DNA of 64,000 bases, taken from the NCBI RefSeq assembly GCF_029867415.1, contig NC_081180.1:231491625-231555624 (forward strand), written 5' to 3'. Each line of letters starts with the position of its first letter. Position 1 is the stretch's first letter. Made by a program: the position numbers and the translations under genes. Shown in pieces: positions 22,225 to 34,499 of the stretch. This stretch comes from Vicia villosa (lineage: Eukaryota; Streptophyta; Magnoliopsida; Fabales; Fabaceae). Under the pieces are notes generated by a model. The model was not told where the DNA came from, searched no databases, and saw nothing but the letters and a program-made list of their open reading frames with translations.

Positions 22225-22440
22225 ATATTGAGGTATTCTACGTAAGCCAAAATGGTTGAACTAACACCAAAATGGCTTTGTGTTCAAACAAACATGTATG
22301 GCAAATAAAGTAAGAAGACAAAGAAACTTCAAAATATTTTCCATTAATATTAAAGGAGTACATTCATTACAGAAAAGGTGGTTCCCAAAACATTGAAGGT
22401 CACAAAATCCAAAACATAAAAACCTAAAACAAACCACCTC
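22225..22440. other. Spacer between sense pol and the convergent antisense gene
   Basis: About 216 bp with no ORF. Sense pol and the antisense ORF converge here, so both 3' ends and presumably a poly(A) site of the antisense transcript lie here. Confidence 0.5.
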
Positions 22441-23172
22441 CTAGTTGATCCTTTGATCTAAACCCTCTAGGGGCAACATGGGCAAGCTTTCCGCCTCGAA
22501 CATGTCCATGGATCCAGAGTTACGCATCCTCCTTACTATTCCCTTTTTGAGGAATATGTAAGATAAGAGCCTTCCATATGGAAGACACGTTACGACCCCT
22601 TGACGAGCAGCAGCCATAGAAACTGCTTCAACAAGCCCTTTGAAAATCATTAAAGGGAAGTTGATTTTCTTCCCACGGAGGGCACAGAGGATAAATTCCA
22701 AATCCTCCACCATGATGTTGTTTTGATCATGGTTTCGTGGATGAAAGTTGCCCACGAGGAGTTGATGCCAAACCCTAATGACCTTGGCGCTGAAAGGATC
22801 GTTATCCATAAGAGTCCTCAACAGAAGATGAGTAGTCATGTTGAAGCTATTATCATCAAAAGTCTCACCAGAGTTATTGCATCTCATCAGGTTAGAGATG
22901 GTGGAGGGAGTGATTCTAATGTGGGGACTTCGAACCTCAGAGACTATAGTGGTTCTGCCTTCCGGATCTATGCGTAGAGACGCAAACATCCAAAAGTCTG
23001 CTAACATGTTGGGATAAACAGGTCCCTCTAGGATTTCATAGTAGAAATCAAGTTCTTGGTTAGCAAAAAGGGCACTGATGCTTATGAAGTTTTCCTCAAG
23101 TTCTTCTTCAGAGAGTTTGAACTCCTTTTTTATGCAAGCCCTAATGTTATTGTAAGTGAGGGGTAGTGCCAT
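22441..23172 (-). CDS. Antisense accessory ORF of the Tat element, plant-transposon-protein-like
   Basis: Intact 243-codon frame. I take the Met at 23172 (M-A-L-P-L-T-Y) as the start rather than an upstream in-frame Met at 23478, because a TATA box and leader precede it. It contains E-E-E-L-E-E-N-F, a G-P-V-Y-P-N-M-L-A-D-F-W segment and R-S-P-H-I-R-I-T-P-S-T-I. The order V-Y-P..., then V-R-(G/S), then I-T-P-S resembles the 'putative plant transposon protein' domain often found beside Tat-type pol genes. Function is unknown. Its orientation opposes pol and it has no stops, whereas the sense genes have many. Family link by motif resemblance only. Confidence 0.72.
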   Translation of the reverse strand: MALPLTYNNIRACIKKEFKLSEEELEENFISISALFANQELDFYYEILEGPVYPNMLADFWMFASLRIDPEGRTTIVSEVRSPHIRITPSTISNLMRCNNSGETFDDNSFNMTTHLLLRTLMDNDPFSAKVIRVWHQLLVGNFHPRNHDQNNIMVEDLEFILCALRGKKINFPLMIFKGLVEAVSMAAARQGVVTCLPYGRLLSYIFLKKGIVRRMRNSGSMDMFEAESLPMLPLEGLDQRIN

Positions 23173-23293
23173 GTGGAGAAGAAAAGTTTGAAAAGGGTTT
23201 TTCTGACTCTGTGTTTGAGAGAATGCAAGAAGAGAAACGAAGTTTTGGACAAGAGTTTTGAAGCAAGCGTGAAGAAAGAAGTATAATGCTAAT

Positions 23294-23303
23294 CCTTTAT
23301 ATA
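23294..23303 (-). promoter_or_regulatory. TATA box of the 243-codon antisense ORF
   Basis: Minus strand TATATAAAGG, about 125 bases upstream of the chosen ATG. The leader in between is CT-rich, as plant leaders often are. Confidence 0.6.
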
Positions 23304-23767
23304 GACCTGGGGCAATAAAGGAACAGTTCAATTTTAATGATTGATTAGACTGCGTTTGGTATTCCAAAGAGAAGTTATGGCTTCCGCCGTTTCCCGCCCT
23401 TGGAAGTTGAGATGTAATCATGAATAACTGGTGCACGCACGTCTCAAAGAGACGTTTTGAAGAAAGTGACGTCATCACTTAATGATGGCTACGGCTAAGG
23501 GAGTAGAAACGTCAAGTCTAGGCTAAAAGGGTTGCGAAGGATAGTCAGGTCACGTGCTTAAATTTATTAAGATTACTGTGGCAATAAAAATATATTTTGG
23601 CAAGCTTTGAAGAATTTCTAGAGTGCTACTCATGACCATTGCAAAATGAAATAAGTGGGTAAATTGACATATAAAGTTGCAAGTATATAGATTCTTGGAG
23701 AAACTGAATACAAAACAAAGAAAAGATAAGTGCGCAGCACAAAAAGAGAGTACAAGGTTCGAAGCAA
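23304..23767 (-). other. Intergenic region between two antisense genes
   Basis: About 460 bp without a recognised ORF, holding the upstream promoter of the 243-codon ORF and the 3' end of the PMD-type gene. The upstream extension of the ORF frame (to 23478) covers part of it. Confidence 0.45.
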
Positions 23768-24724
23768 CTAATTAAAATCCCTAGGAATATTATATTTTAT
23801 CTTCGAATACTGAGTTTCCCACGAAGACATACGAAGATCAAGCAATGCCCGTTGTCTCTTTAGTTCTTCAATTTCTGGCACTAGCTTCTGTGCAGCCTCG
23901 AAGTGTTGGATCCCTGACTGCGCCACTTCAGTTAATTCCTGCTGATTGGTTTGCTGAATTGTTGCCTGACGAGACTCAGCCTCCTTTATCTTCTCTTCGA
24001 GCATTTGAATTTCCTGTTTCCAGGACTTGATATTCTTTTCACATTCGTCATACACTTCTTGATTCTTCAAGCGCTTTAGCTTAAGGGCGTCACCCTTTTT
24101 GGTTGCATCAGTAGCAGCTTTCCATGAAGAACTATGAGAAGCCATCTTCGCAGTGAGTTGTTCGTCAACATTTTGCTTCCGAAGAATGTTAGACTGAAGC
24201 TGTTCGATTAGAGAGCTTAGCAATACAATCACCTCTGAGACTTCTTTGGAAACCAGAAGTAGATCCACCCTCTTCAAAAGTTGGTTCAAGCTATGACCTT
24301 TGGTAGGATCCTTACTAAGAATTTCGACAAGGTTGGTTTCGAAGAACTTCTCCTTTATCTGATGAAGAAGACCAGAAGTATCCTCTTTGTCACCAGATTC
24401 TGTCTAAACAGCTGGAGAAGTTTCGAGCTCAGAGTACGAAATATTATCAATATTCATCATGGCCTTGAGGAAGCTGAGAGGATCAGTTTGCTTAAGTTGC
24501 TCCAATTCTAAAGGGGTAGGCTTTGCTGGGGCAAGCGTCGAAGTAGTTCCAGAAGTAACTACGGTCCCAAAGGTCGAAGTTTTGTGAAGATCGGTTTTGG
24601 CCAATTTGGAGGTTTCTTCCATAGCATTTTGTTCAGACACAGTATCTTCACTACCAGTTGGTTGTTCAGCTGCATTGACGCTACCTGAACCCTGACGATC
24701 TTCTCCCATATTGTCGTTCGTATG
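23768..24724 (-). pseudogene. 3' exon of the antisense PMD-type gene, right of the Ogre insertion
   Basis: One frame runs from the Ogre junction to the stop at 23768, with a single internal TAG at 24404-24406. The first part is Ser/Thr/Glu-rich. The last 170 residues are a probable coiled coil (heptad-like K-N-I-K-S-W-K-Q-E-I-Q-M-L-E-E-K-I-K-E). With one GTATG copy removed, the frame joins that of 46826-46947 without a shift, so this exon was one piece before the Ogre landed. It would be the C-terminal region of the PMD-type protein that starts at 49791. Confidence 0.8.
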
Positions 24725-27700
24725 TGTAAGCCCTCGGTTTTTTATATCTCTCGTGAGAGATACGAACTGACTCTTCTTTTGCTTTTGAGTTTTGAAAATC
24801 AGAGAGTCGCCACCGACTTTTATTTTATCCAATTAAGGAAAGATTTATAAAAGAAACAGAAAAAGACCTTTAAGAGATTTTGGGTTCGGGGGTTGGTTAT
24901 ACAAAGGGAAGGTATTAGCACCCCTTTGTATCCATGGTTATCCATGGGCTCTTAATTGCTGAGCTCACTTGTTTGAATCATTTGTCTTGCCTTGAAATGC
25001 TTGTATGTGGTTTTAAAATTCATTTTAAAATTGACTTTGTAATGATCCTTGTGCGGATGTATACAAGATGTTTTGAAAAAGAGCTTTAACTTCGTAATGA
25101 TCCTTGTTTGGATATATACCAAGTGTTGTCTTTTTTTGAAAGTTTTATTTAGAAAAACAATGATATATGAGACATTTTGTTGTTTTGATTTGAGCAAGCA
25201 ATTAGGAGATCTACCCTAAGTTTATAAGGTCCTTTCCTATTTCTTTTAGAAAATTCTCTTTTAACCGGATGTAAACAAAAGTTTGAATTTGTATTTGAAA
25301 CAGTAGAATTTGATTTTGAAAAGAGTAACAGAGGGGTTACCCTAAGAGGTGCAAGTGTGATTGTGTTCTGATTCAGATATTTTTATCTTTGAAGTTAGTG
25401 ACCTAACGCTTCAGTTATTATCTTTGACATGCACGCAGTTTTATATGTACAGAATTTAAAGTGCGGGGATGTAAAATGCGGAAAATAAATCTACGCTATT
25501 ACATCGATTGTGCGGGAAATGTAAACTACACTATTTACATAATTTTGACAACCTATACACTTTATCTAGGAATTTAAATTGCAATAAGATAAAAGAAATA
25601 TTTTTGGATTTTTTGTATGGTTAATTTTAATTGGAATTAATGCATAATTAATTTAATTAAAATGAGAAAAAGGTAGAAATAAAATTTAAACCTAAAAATT
25701 AAGTCTAAAATATGTTCATATTGCTTATTAATTAATTTTAAAATAAAACTAATTTTTTTGGATTTTTTGAAGATGTTTTTGAAATTATTAAGTTAATTAA
25801 CATATAATTATGCAAATAATTATACAAATAATTAAAACTTAAAGAGAAAAACATTCTAAATATGTATAAAATTAGTCTATAATATATAAACCTAATTTAA
25901 TAAAAAGAACAAATTTTTTCTGATTTTTTGATTGGTTGAAATAATTAAAAAGCAAATATATAAATATATACTAATTAATTAAACAAAATATTTCAATTAT
26001 TAAGAAAAAATAAAATATTTTTGTGTCAAAAATTAATAGATTATTTTATAAACCTAAAAATATTTTTATTATATTTTTTTGATTTTTAAAACTATTTTAA
26101 ATTAATTTTGCAAAGAAAACTAAATAAAATAAAAAAATATAATAATATGATCATGTGTGGTGGATGGTAGAGTCTATGGTATGGACTGGCAGGTCATAAG
26201 CGTTAGATGATGGAATTAATGAGATCAGATGGCCTGGAAGCGAAGGTGCATGGCACGTGTATCACCTGCAAAGCACTGAATCACAAATCAATTTAAAAAA
26301 CACGTGCGCGTTCTGGCCAATAGGGAGAGGCCACGTCTTCGTCTTCAACCTCTCGCCACCACTTTTAACAGCGTTTTCTTAAAGAAAGCGCTGTAATAAG
26401 TGAGTCTCAAACCTGCAAAATAGCGAATAGGGGTAAACTCATGCAAAAAAAATTCGCGACCTATGTAATCAACTAGCCTTGATCTACTGAGTTCAGATAT
26501 GCCATTAGTTTTGTCTAATTTTGCCTCTAGCGAAAAATCCCAAATTTTAGCTTAAGAACCCTAAAATGGTATATTCTACAAACGGCCATTAAAACTCAAT
26601 TAGAGCTCCAGAAACGACCAGAGCACCAATCTAAACACAAATATATGTCTACATCTTGTTAAACATGCATGAATGATCAGATACGAGTTGATTTTTGTTT
26701 GAACAAACCGTGGCTTGTGTAGCTCGATTTGTGAGGTTTTAATGCTTAGAATTTGTTTGGATAGGTTCAATGAAGTTCAGAGATGATGTTTGAATACTTG
26801 GTTTGGATTGAAACTAGCTGAAATTTAAAATTCGAATTCTAAATTTTCTTCAAAATTACAAGTTGTTACAAGAGTGGTATATGCATAGTATTGGTTCTGA
26901 ACTTGTGTGTCTATGTTACTGAAGTATCCTACTTCATTTATAAGCAATGAAGTGCTTCAAAACTAAGCTAAGAAGCATTGATGATCTTTGTTGAACTTTT
27001 GAATTCTTTAATATAAAAAAGTTTGAATTCTTGACCATGGCTTGATTTTTCTTCAACCTCTTGCCCTAGGCCTGCTTTGTACCTCTCTTGCTGCAGAGTT
27101 GAATCATTCTTGGTGGCCTTAGCTTAAGAATCAAGCATTGCACCATTATCCTTCACCATTTCTTTTTCAATTTAACTTTAAATGTAATAAAATTAAACCA
27201 AAAAAGAAAAAAAAATGCTATGGGCCTTAGGTTGGTCGTGGGAGGCCCTTAACATTGTTAGAAGCATGTTTGGATCATGAAAAATTGGCCCCTTTTGGAA
27301 AAAAAACACTTTTGATCAATGTTGGTTTCATGCATTTTCCCAAAATATAGCCAACTTTAACAAGGCATAAATCCCTCAATTTTTATCATATGAAGGAGTT
27401 CTTGTACTTTTTAGAAACCTCAAGATGTCCTCTACAAGCTACTTTGGAAACTTTTTTTCATTTGGAGAAGTTATCTTGATGTTATGGCCTTTGACAAAAA
27501 ACCACTTTTTGTTGACTTTGAAAATGACCTGTAATGTCTGAGCTCATATTTTTCAAATGGTGAATCCAATGACCATGGGATCAATTGCATTTGAAAGATA
27601 ATTGAATTTCCTTCAAAACAAGCTTTGGTTGGAATTTTTTGAATGAATGAGGAGAGAGCTATGGTCAGTCAAAGTTCAGTTGACTTTTTAGGAGAAAACC

Positions 27701-29397
27701 CTAATTTTGAAACTTAGGGTTTTGTTGATTTTTGATCTTTCCTTGATGAATTATGATCAACCAATGATCAAATGATGAATCTTTTGACAAAATATGGATG
27801 TTGACAAAAAAATTCATTTTTGACTGTCTGTTGACTTTTTTGGTCAAACTGGTCGTCTGTTGACTGTTTGAGCTGCTGACTGTGCGTCTGAGCGAATTGA
27901 AGTTTGAAAATTTGTATGGTGGTACTTTGAGATATATGGAGGTCCATGAAATCCATTTGAGGTCTCAAAAAACTTGTTCTCCTGGAAAAAAAAACAAAAA
28001 ACCCTAGTTAGGGACTGTTTGTGTAGGAGACAGTTAAGCGTACCTGATTTTTGTGCAGTGCTGAGTCTCTGCTGATCATGTAATGTTCAGAAGACTTCTA
28101 GAACAAAAATCTTGGAATTTTGAAATGCAAAAAGATTGATTTGATTGATGGTACAAAACACAGAGAATTGCACTGTCAGCGGGTTTGACTGTCAACTGGC
28201 TGTTCGGGCATTAACGTAACAGTTAACGTGAAAATTCAACAGTTAAAGTTAATTTTTTCTTTTTCTTTTTTGTTGTGTTAATGGTGAAAATTTATTTACA
28301 TGAGTTGTTAGAAAAACACAGACATAATATATAAATAAAATATACTGTACGCGAACGAAATTACCGATAATAACCTTGAAAAATATTTAAGGCACAGAAA
28401 AATAAATATTCAACTGGCAGAAAACACACAAAATATTATCTGGATAATTAAACTACAATACGACAAATAGTACGACATTTAATACTGGCAGTACAAATAT
28501 TACATAATATAATGAACAGTACGACAAATAAACGGTACATTATTTGAGAACGAAAGATACGACAAACTTTAAAAATGACGATTAAAAACCCATGCTATGA
28601 TTAATAACATATAGATGATTGGGAGCGTAAACAACCCAGGTCCGCATTTTTCAGAACTATGCAGACAGAAAAAGGACATGATCACCACCAAGACAGTGAT
28701 GACCATAAGAAAACACGTATCCATCCACTTTGCCATTTTGCCGGGGAAGAAGAGAAAATAAATATGAGGTAGAAATTTGAGAGATGAGTTGAAATTTGAT
28801 GTGAGTATTTATGGAAAAAATGAGAGGTATTTATAGAGTGAAAAGAAGGATAGAGACGTTGGGGAATGAAGTGATTCCGTACAAAAAAGGAAAATTTGAG
28901 TGGTAGTAGGATTTGAAAGAAAGTGTATGGTAGGGTTTGAAAAAGGGAGATGTGTAGAATAAAGTTAGGATTTGATTTTGAAAGAAAGAGATTTGAAAAG
29001 AAAGGAAAAGATTTTGAAAATAATAGAATATAGTACAAAAATTAGTGAGAAACAAAAAACTAATAATAATTTACTTGTTACCAGTACAGTCTGAATCCCC
29101 GGACTCTGCGCTTGCAAAATTTAATTCTGTACCAATTGCGTCAGTACTATTTATCTGCAAATAAATCTCAAATAAACAGCGTGTGTGAAGTGATAAACAG
29201 TAATTGACGTTTGTGTAAGAATAAATTCAACAGCGAACCAAAATACCGTATAAGAAAAATTCTAAAAACCGAGTATTCATAAAATCATGATATTTATGAA
29301 ATAAAATCCAAGATTATATGAAATTCTCAATTTTTAGACAGAAGTCTGTTGCCTTCTTTTTTTTGAAAAAGATGCGGGCAAATTTTGGGGTATAACA
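24725..29397 (-). repeat. Ogre LTR (element 3' LTR), 4673 bp
   Basis: Plus-strand ends TGTAAGCCC and GGGGTATAACA. By eye it matches 42152-46820 throughout, with at least ten differences in the first ~0.8 kb. A 118-codon low-complexity frame (28682-29038) is kept in both LTRs but looks non-coding. Confidence 0.93.
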
Positions 29398-29412
29398 GTT
29401 GCCCCTATTCAA
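29398..29412 (-). other. Polypurine tract of the Ogre
   Basis: The minus strand reads GAATAGGGGCAA directly before the LTR start TGTTATACCCC. Confidence 0.6.
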
Positions 29413-29685
29413 TCTTCTTAAACCTGAAGAGGCTGTTTGGAATCTGAAGGTAGAAGATGATTGAATATTTAGATGCCCTGAATATTTGCACTTACCTCCA
29501 CCTGAAGTGATGTTGGAAATTGCATTTGAATGTTGTCTGAGAAATGTTGTTGGCAGATCGAAACATTACCTGAGATGGGCTTTCAGATGCCATCTGGCAA
29601 ATGTGTTGATGGTTTGTTCATCAGAATGAATCCATTGATTATATCTTGATGAAGGATTTGAAAACCTCTGCGTTAACCGTTTCAG

Positions 29686-30090
29686 AACCGTCCGAGGTTA
29701 CCGCTTTAAGTCTTGGAGGCTGATCGTTACGGAACTGTCCAAAGTTTTTCCGCTTTAGATTTTGAAAGTTGATCTATGAGGAACCGTCTGAGGTATCAGC
29801 TTTAGATCTTTGAAGGTTGATCATTGTGGAACCGTTTGAGGTTTCCGCTTTGGATCTTGAAGATTGATCGTTGTGGAACCGTCTGAGATATCCGCTTTGG
29901 ATCTTGAAGATTGATCGTTGTGGAACCGTCTGAGGTATCCGCTTTGGATCTTGAAGATTGATCGTTGTGGAACCGTCTGAGGTATCTGCTTTAGATCTTT
30001 GAAGGTAGATCATGAAGGAACCGTCTGAGGTATCCTCTTAGATCTTGAAGGTAGATCATTAAGGAACCGTCCAAGGTATCGACTTAGATC
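29686..30090. repeat. ~47-bp tandem array in the Ogre 3' UTR, about nine units
   Basis: The core GGAACCGTCTGAGGTATC recurs every 46-48 bp (near 29691, 29735, 29781, 29829, 29875, 29922, 29969, 30017 and 30062). The central units are almost identical and the edge units diverged. A 79-codon minus frame across it (29774-30013) is just translated repeat. Confidence 0.9.
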
Positions 30091-31289
30091 TGTGTTGCTT
30101 GTTTTGAGTTGATAGGTGATTTGGAAAGAGAGATCTCTTCAGAATGAATCTTTGGCTTGATTATATCTGAGAGGAATGTTCGTCTGAATATAATTCAGGG
30201 GAACACCGCATGTGATTGAGAACAACTTTGCTGAGGATATTCATCCACCTGAAAAACAATCAAATTAGTGACATGCAATGTCATGATGCATGTAATGTGT
30301 ATGTTGAGATTCTCAATCTAAATAAGAATCGTGCATGTTATGTATGTGTTTGTCATGAAACATTATATGCTATGTATGAATATGTGTATAATGTATGATG
30401 TATGGACATGACTTATGCAGTTTAAAGCGTATCAATCTTCTGGTTGGGAAAATAAATCCCTGCTTGCTATTTTAGAGACGAAGGCATTGATGATTGTTGA
30501 TGATATTTGCTATCTTGTTCGAGTATACTCAGCTGGGGAAATTCCTCACGGACCAGAGTACTTTGTTGAGGGATCTTTGACTACTGCTTGGGGATGAAGG
30601 TAGTTTGAAAGTTCTGATTTTGATGTCCTTTGAATGGGAATGAGAAAGATGCATAATCCTCCGATGCACTATTTGACCAAGCCTTGGTGTGGAGGATCAC
30701 ACCTTCTGGGGATAGTGACCTTGAGCAGCCCTGCTGGGGAATAAGGTTTCTCGAGTCACTTTGTTGGAGAGAAAAATCTCATTGAGGAATTTGCTGAGAA
30801 ATGCATCTCTGTTGGGGAACTTTTCTTCTGAAGCTGGTTTCAGGATGATGTCCAGATGATTGGGACATTACTTGAATGCTATTCCTGTTTTTCTTATAAA
30901 CATCAATCATATTCAAATGCATATGTTCATTAAAGATTATCATTGGGACGTTTACGTATTCAAAACAGAAAAAGTGAAAACGTTGATTTTGAGCATTGCA
31001 TTCATTTTTTGAAAAAGAGCCATAATAGGCGGATTAGTACAAGGAGACAAAAATCCTAGTAGTAGGAAATTGTCATAAAACTTTGAAAAGTACTTATAAA
31101 AGGAAATAGCTATGTGAAAACAATCCAATCAAGTTTCAACTCTGCTATTGCCAATCTGTCTTCGAGCATCCCATCCCTCACTTGTTGGAAGAAAGTGATT
31201 GGACTGAATGGTACCTTTGATGTGTTGAATCTTGAAGGTGAGTAGGTAGCTAAACGGGACATAGTCGTACGCTTTATTCCCTAACTTTT

Positions 31290-31440
31290 GCCTAGGCTTC
31301 CTTTTCAGGTTTTCAGCCTACCGGGATAATTATTATTTAGTCTCTAATTTTTGCCTGGATCGCCCTTTCAGGTTTTCAATCCACCGAGACGCTCATCATT
31401 TTTTTTCCTAAGTCGCCCTTTCAGGTTTTCAACTTAGCGA
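31290..31440. repeat. ~60-bp degenerate repeat near the Ogre integrase stop
   Basis: TTTTGCCTAGGCTTCC...TTTCAGGTTTTCAGCC, TTTTGCCTGGATCGCC...TTTCAGGTTTTCAATCC and TTCCTAAGTCGCC...TTTCAGGTTTTCAACTT form three spaced copies. Confidence 0.75.
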
Positions 31441-31444
31441 GCTT

Positions 31445-33127
31445 TTAAGCGAAGTACTTTTTGACTATGTCCGCATTTACAGGGTGTGGGAAATCCTCGC
31501 CATCCATAGTGGTAAGCAACATGGCTCCGCCAGAGAATACCTTCTTGATTACAAACGGTCCCTCATAAGTGGGAGTCCACTTGCCCCTGGGGTCACCTTG
31601 TGGTAGGATGATGCGTTTTACAACCAAATCACCAGTTTGATATGCCTGACTTTTGACTTTCTTGTTGAAGGCTTTGATCATACGTTTCTGGTACAACTGA
31701 CCATGACAAATAGCTGCGAGCCTCTTCTCAGCAATCAAGTTCATCTGGTCCAACCGAGTCTGAATCCAATCGTCTTCGTCTAGATCGGCTTCTTTCATAA
31801 TCCTTAGGGAAGGAATCTGAATTTCAATTGGAAGAACGGCCTCCATAACATAGACTAAGGAAAATGGAGTTGCCCCTGTTGAAGTACGCGCTGATGTGCG
31901 ATAACCATGAAGAGCAAAAGGTAACATCTCATGCCAGTCTTTGTAGGTTACTGCCATCTTTTGTATGATCTTTTTGATGTTCTTGTTGGCAGCTTCTACC
32001 GCGCCATTCATCTTTGGTCGATATGGAGAGGAATTATGATGTTTGATCTTGAACTGTGTGCAGAGTTCAGTAATCATTTTGTTGTTTAAATTTGTGCCAT
32101 TGTCTGTGATGATCCTTTCAGGGATGCCATACCGACAAATGAGATTGTGCTTGATAAATCGGGCCACCACGTTCTTGTTGACAGAAGCAAATGAAGCTGC
32201 TTCTACCCATTTGGTGAAGTAATCAATAGCGACTAGGATAAAGCGATGTCCGTTGGAGGCAGTAGGCTTGATTTCTCCAATCATATCAATACCCCACATT
32301 GCAAAAGGCCAAGGAGCCGTCAGGACGTTTAATGGGACTGGAGGTACATGTACTTTGTCGGCATATATCTGACATTTGTGACAAGTTCTGGAGTGATGAT
32401 GGCAGTCTGTCTCCATGGTAGACCAATAATAACCTGCTCTTAAGATCTTTTTAGCCATTGTATGTTCCCTTGAATGAGTACCAAAAGCACCATCATGTAT
32501 GTCTTCCATAATCTGTTCCGCTTCCGTCTTGTTCACACAACGAAGCAAAGTCGAGTCATGGTTGCGTTTGTATAGGATTCCATTACTTAGAAAGAATTTG
32601 GCAGCAAATCTTCTTAGAAACTTTCTATCGTTAATGGATGCCCCTTCAGGGTATTCTTGGACTTCGAGATATCTTTTCACCTCATGGAACCATGGTTTTT
32701 CTTCCATTCCTTCGGTATCAATCTCATTGCAATAGGCTGGTTCATCCTGTTTGTAAATGGTGATCATTGGCGCCTCATTGTCCCACCCGACTTTGAACAT
32801 GGATGACATGGTAGCTGAGGCATCAGCCAATTGATTTTCTTCGCGCGGGATATGTTCAAAAGTGAGTTTTTCAAAATAAGGAATCAAACTCAGCACATAT
32901 TCTTTGTAAGGAATTAGATTCGGGTGCTTCGTGTCCCATTCCTCTTTGACTTGATAAATTACAAGGGCCGAGTCTCCGTAGACCTCCAGGAACTTGATTC
33001 TTAGATCGATTGCAGCTTTGAGACCCAGAATACATGCTTCATATTCAGCTATATTGTTAGTACAGTTGAAGCATAATCTGGCAGTGAATGGTGTATGTTC
33101 TTCTTCGGTGTTGGACTTTGCAATCAT
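31445..33127 (-). pseudogene. Ogre RNase H remnant and integrase
   Basis: Open frame of 560 codons. After a few residues following the RT active site the sequence jumps to P-F-T-A-R-L, then N-N-I-A-E-Y-E-A-C and Y-G-D-S-A-L-V-I, the middle and end of the second RNase H. The RT thumb, connection, first RNase H and the D-G-A start of the second are missing, an in-frame loss I estimate at about 1 kb. The integrase is complete: H-D-G-A-F-G-T-H, C-H-K-C-Q, W-G-I-D-M-I-G-E-I, T-D-N-G-T-N, N-G-A-V-E-A-A-N with all three acids, and a C-terminal G-P-F-V-I-K-K-V. Stop at 31445. Confidence 0.9.
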
Positions 33128-33968
33128 ATCATCGACATAAACCTATTTTTCTTGATGAATCATATCATGGAACAGAGCTACCATTGCACGCTGATATGTT
33201 GCTCCTGCATTCTTTAAACCAAAGGGCATTACTTTGTAACAAAAGGTTCCCCAGGGTGTTGTGAAGGTTGTTTTTTCCATGTCTTCGGGCGCCATCTTGA
33301 TTTGATTGTACCCTGAGAATCCATCCATAAAGGAGAATACCTTGCATTGTGCAGTATTGTCAACCAGTACATCGATGTGAGGTAAAGGGAAATCATCTTT
33401 GGGGCTTGCCCGATTCAGATCTCTGTAGTCTACACACATTCTGACCTTCCCGTCTTTTTTAGGCACAGGCACGATGTTAGCTATCCATGGAGGATAACTC
33501 ACAACTTTCAGAAAGCCAGTATTGAATTGCTTTTCAACCTCGTCTTTGATTTTCTTTGACATATCGGGCCTACTTCTTCGCAGTTTCTGCTTAACTGGAG
33601 TGCTACCTTCTTTGATTGGCAGGCGATGAACCACAATATCCGTGTCAAGGCCAGGCATATCTTCATAGGACCAAGCGAATATCTCAAGGTAGTCTTGTAA
33701 CATTTGAATCAGTCTTTGCTTGACACTGTCTTCTAGATCAGCCCCTATCTTGACTTCTTTCTTTTCTTCGTCACTGCCCAAGTTGATAACCTCAATTGGC
33801 TCTTCATGCGGCTGTATAGTCTTTTCCTCTTATTCTAATAGCCTTGCAAGTTCCCTTGGTACTTCACAATCTTCCTCACTTTCGTCCTCAGTTTGGTAGA
33901 TCGGATTTTCAAAGTCATGACTGGCAATAGCAGAATCGTTATCAACAGGATCCAGAGTGAATGTGAAT
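33128..33968 (-). pseudogene. Ogre reverse transcriptase, N-terminal half
   Basis: The frame starts after a likely splice acceptor (AG at 33970-33969) and runs to a TAG at 33143-33145, with another stop, TAA, at 33830-33832. It includes I-F-A-W-S-Y-E-D-M-P-G-L, W-I-A-N-I-V-P-V-P-K-K-D-G, M-C-V-D-Y-R-D-L-N, F-M-D-G-F-S-G-Y-N-Q and M-P-F-G-L-K-N-A-G-A-T-Y-Q. The Y-V-D-D catalytic box follows immediately after the TAG in the same frame (33139-33128). The RT is therefore interrupted just before its active site, and the rest of the domain is deleted. Confidence 0.88.
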
Positions 33969-34228
33969 CTGCATTTATTATGTGGGTGTGTGTAAGAACA
34001 CATAGCTATTTGAAAATGAACAAAGCAAAGAAAGAAAAAGGATCACAAAATTTGAATATGCAAACGTCCCATGATTTTATTGAATGAACATGATCATGAT
34101 ATGACAAACCCTTATAAAAAGGACCAGTGTGCTTCGGGCAAGGCACCTGGCTTTTAAGTTCATGGTTCGATAGTACAGGAACCATTTTTATCTTTGAACA
34201 CATAAACAACGAAAATAGGAAATTGCAT
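33969..34228 (-). other. Probable Ogre intron between pro and RT
   Basis: Between the stop of the gag-pro frame (34229) and the RT frame lies non-coding, T-rich sequence (on minus) ending TAATAAATGCAG at 33969, a good 3' splice site. Ogre elements are known to splice an intron here. The donor is not certain from the sequence. Confidence 0.5.
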
Positions 34229-34499
34229 TTATTCCTGATCAAAGGAGATCACATCCTCAGCTTCCCAGTTGTTCAATTCATTGTTGTGAGCAGGGAGTAT
34301 CCAGCTGCTCCAGTTGCAGCTGTCTTCTTCGTCTTCCACAGCATTGATTTCTTTGGTGGGGAAATGAGCTGTTGATCCTTCGGGATGAGCAAGACACTCT
34401 GCTGGATACGAGAGCCCAGACTGAGATACCTCTGTTGGCTGAGCGAGGTACCCGATAAGATCGTCCCATCCATTTGGAATGATGTCTTTGAGGGAGACT

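Larger units (their letters stand above)
29413..31444 (-). other. Ogre 3' untranslated region
   Basis: About 2 kb downstream of integrase with no credible ORF. It includes the 47-bp tandem array (29686-30090) and, at 31290-31440, three loose copies of a TTTTTGCCTAGGCT / CCCTTTCAGGTTTTCA module just past the integrase stop. Confidence 0.6.

Noticed and set aside
28682..29055. 118- and 74-codon minus frames, also at 46105-46478
   Set aside because: Present in both Ogre LTRs simply because the LTRs are duplicates. The Phe/Ser/Leu-rich low-complexity content and lack of motifs argue against coding.
29774..30013. 79-codon repetitive minus frame
   Set aside because: Translation of the 47-bp tandem array, whose unit is not consistently a multiple of three.
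18601..34000. Possible endogenous pararetrovirus (RT genes without an obvious envelope)
   Set aside because: Every RT in the window lies between direct LTRs with TSDs and is followed by an integrase, which pararetroviruses lack; no movement-protein motif was seen.
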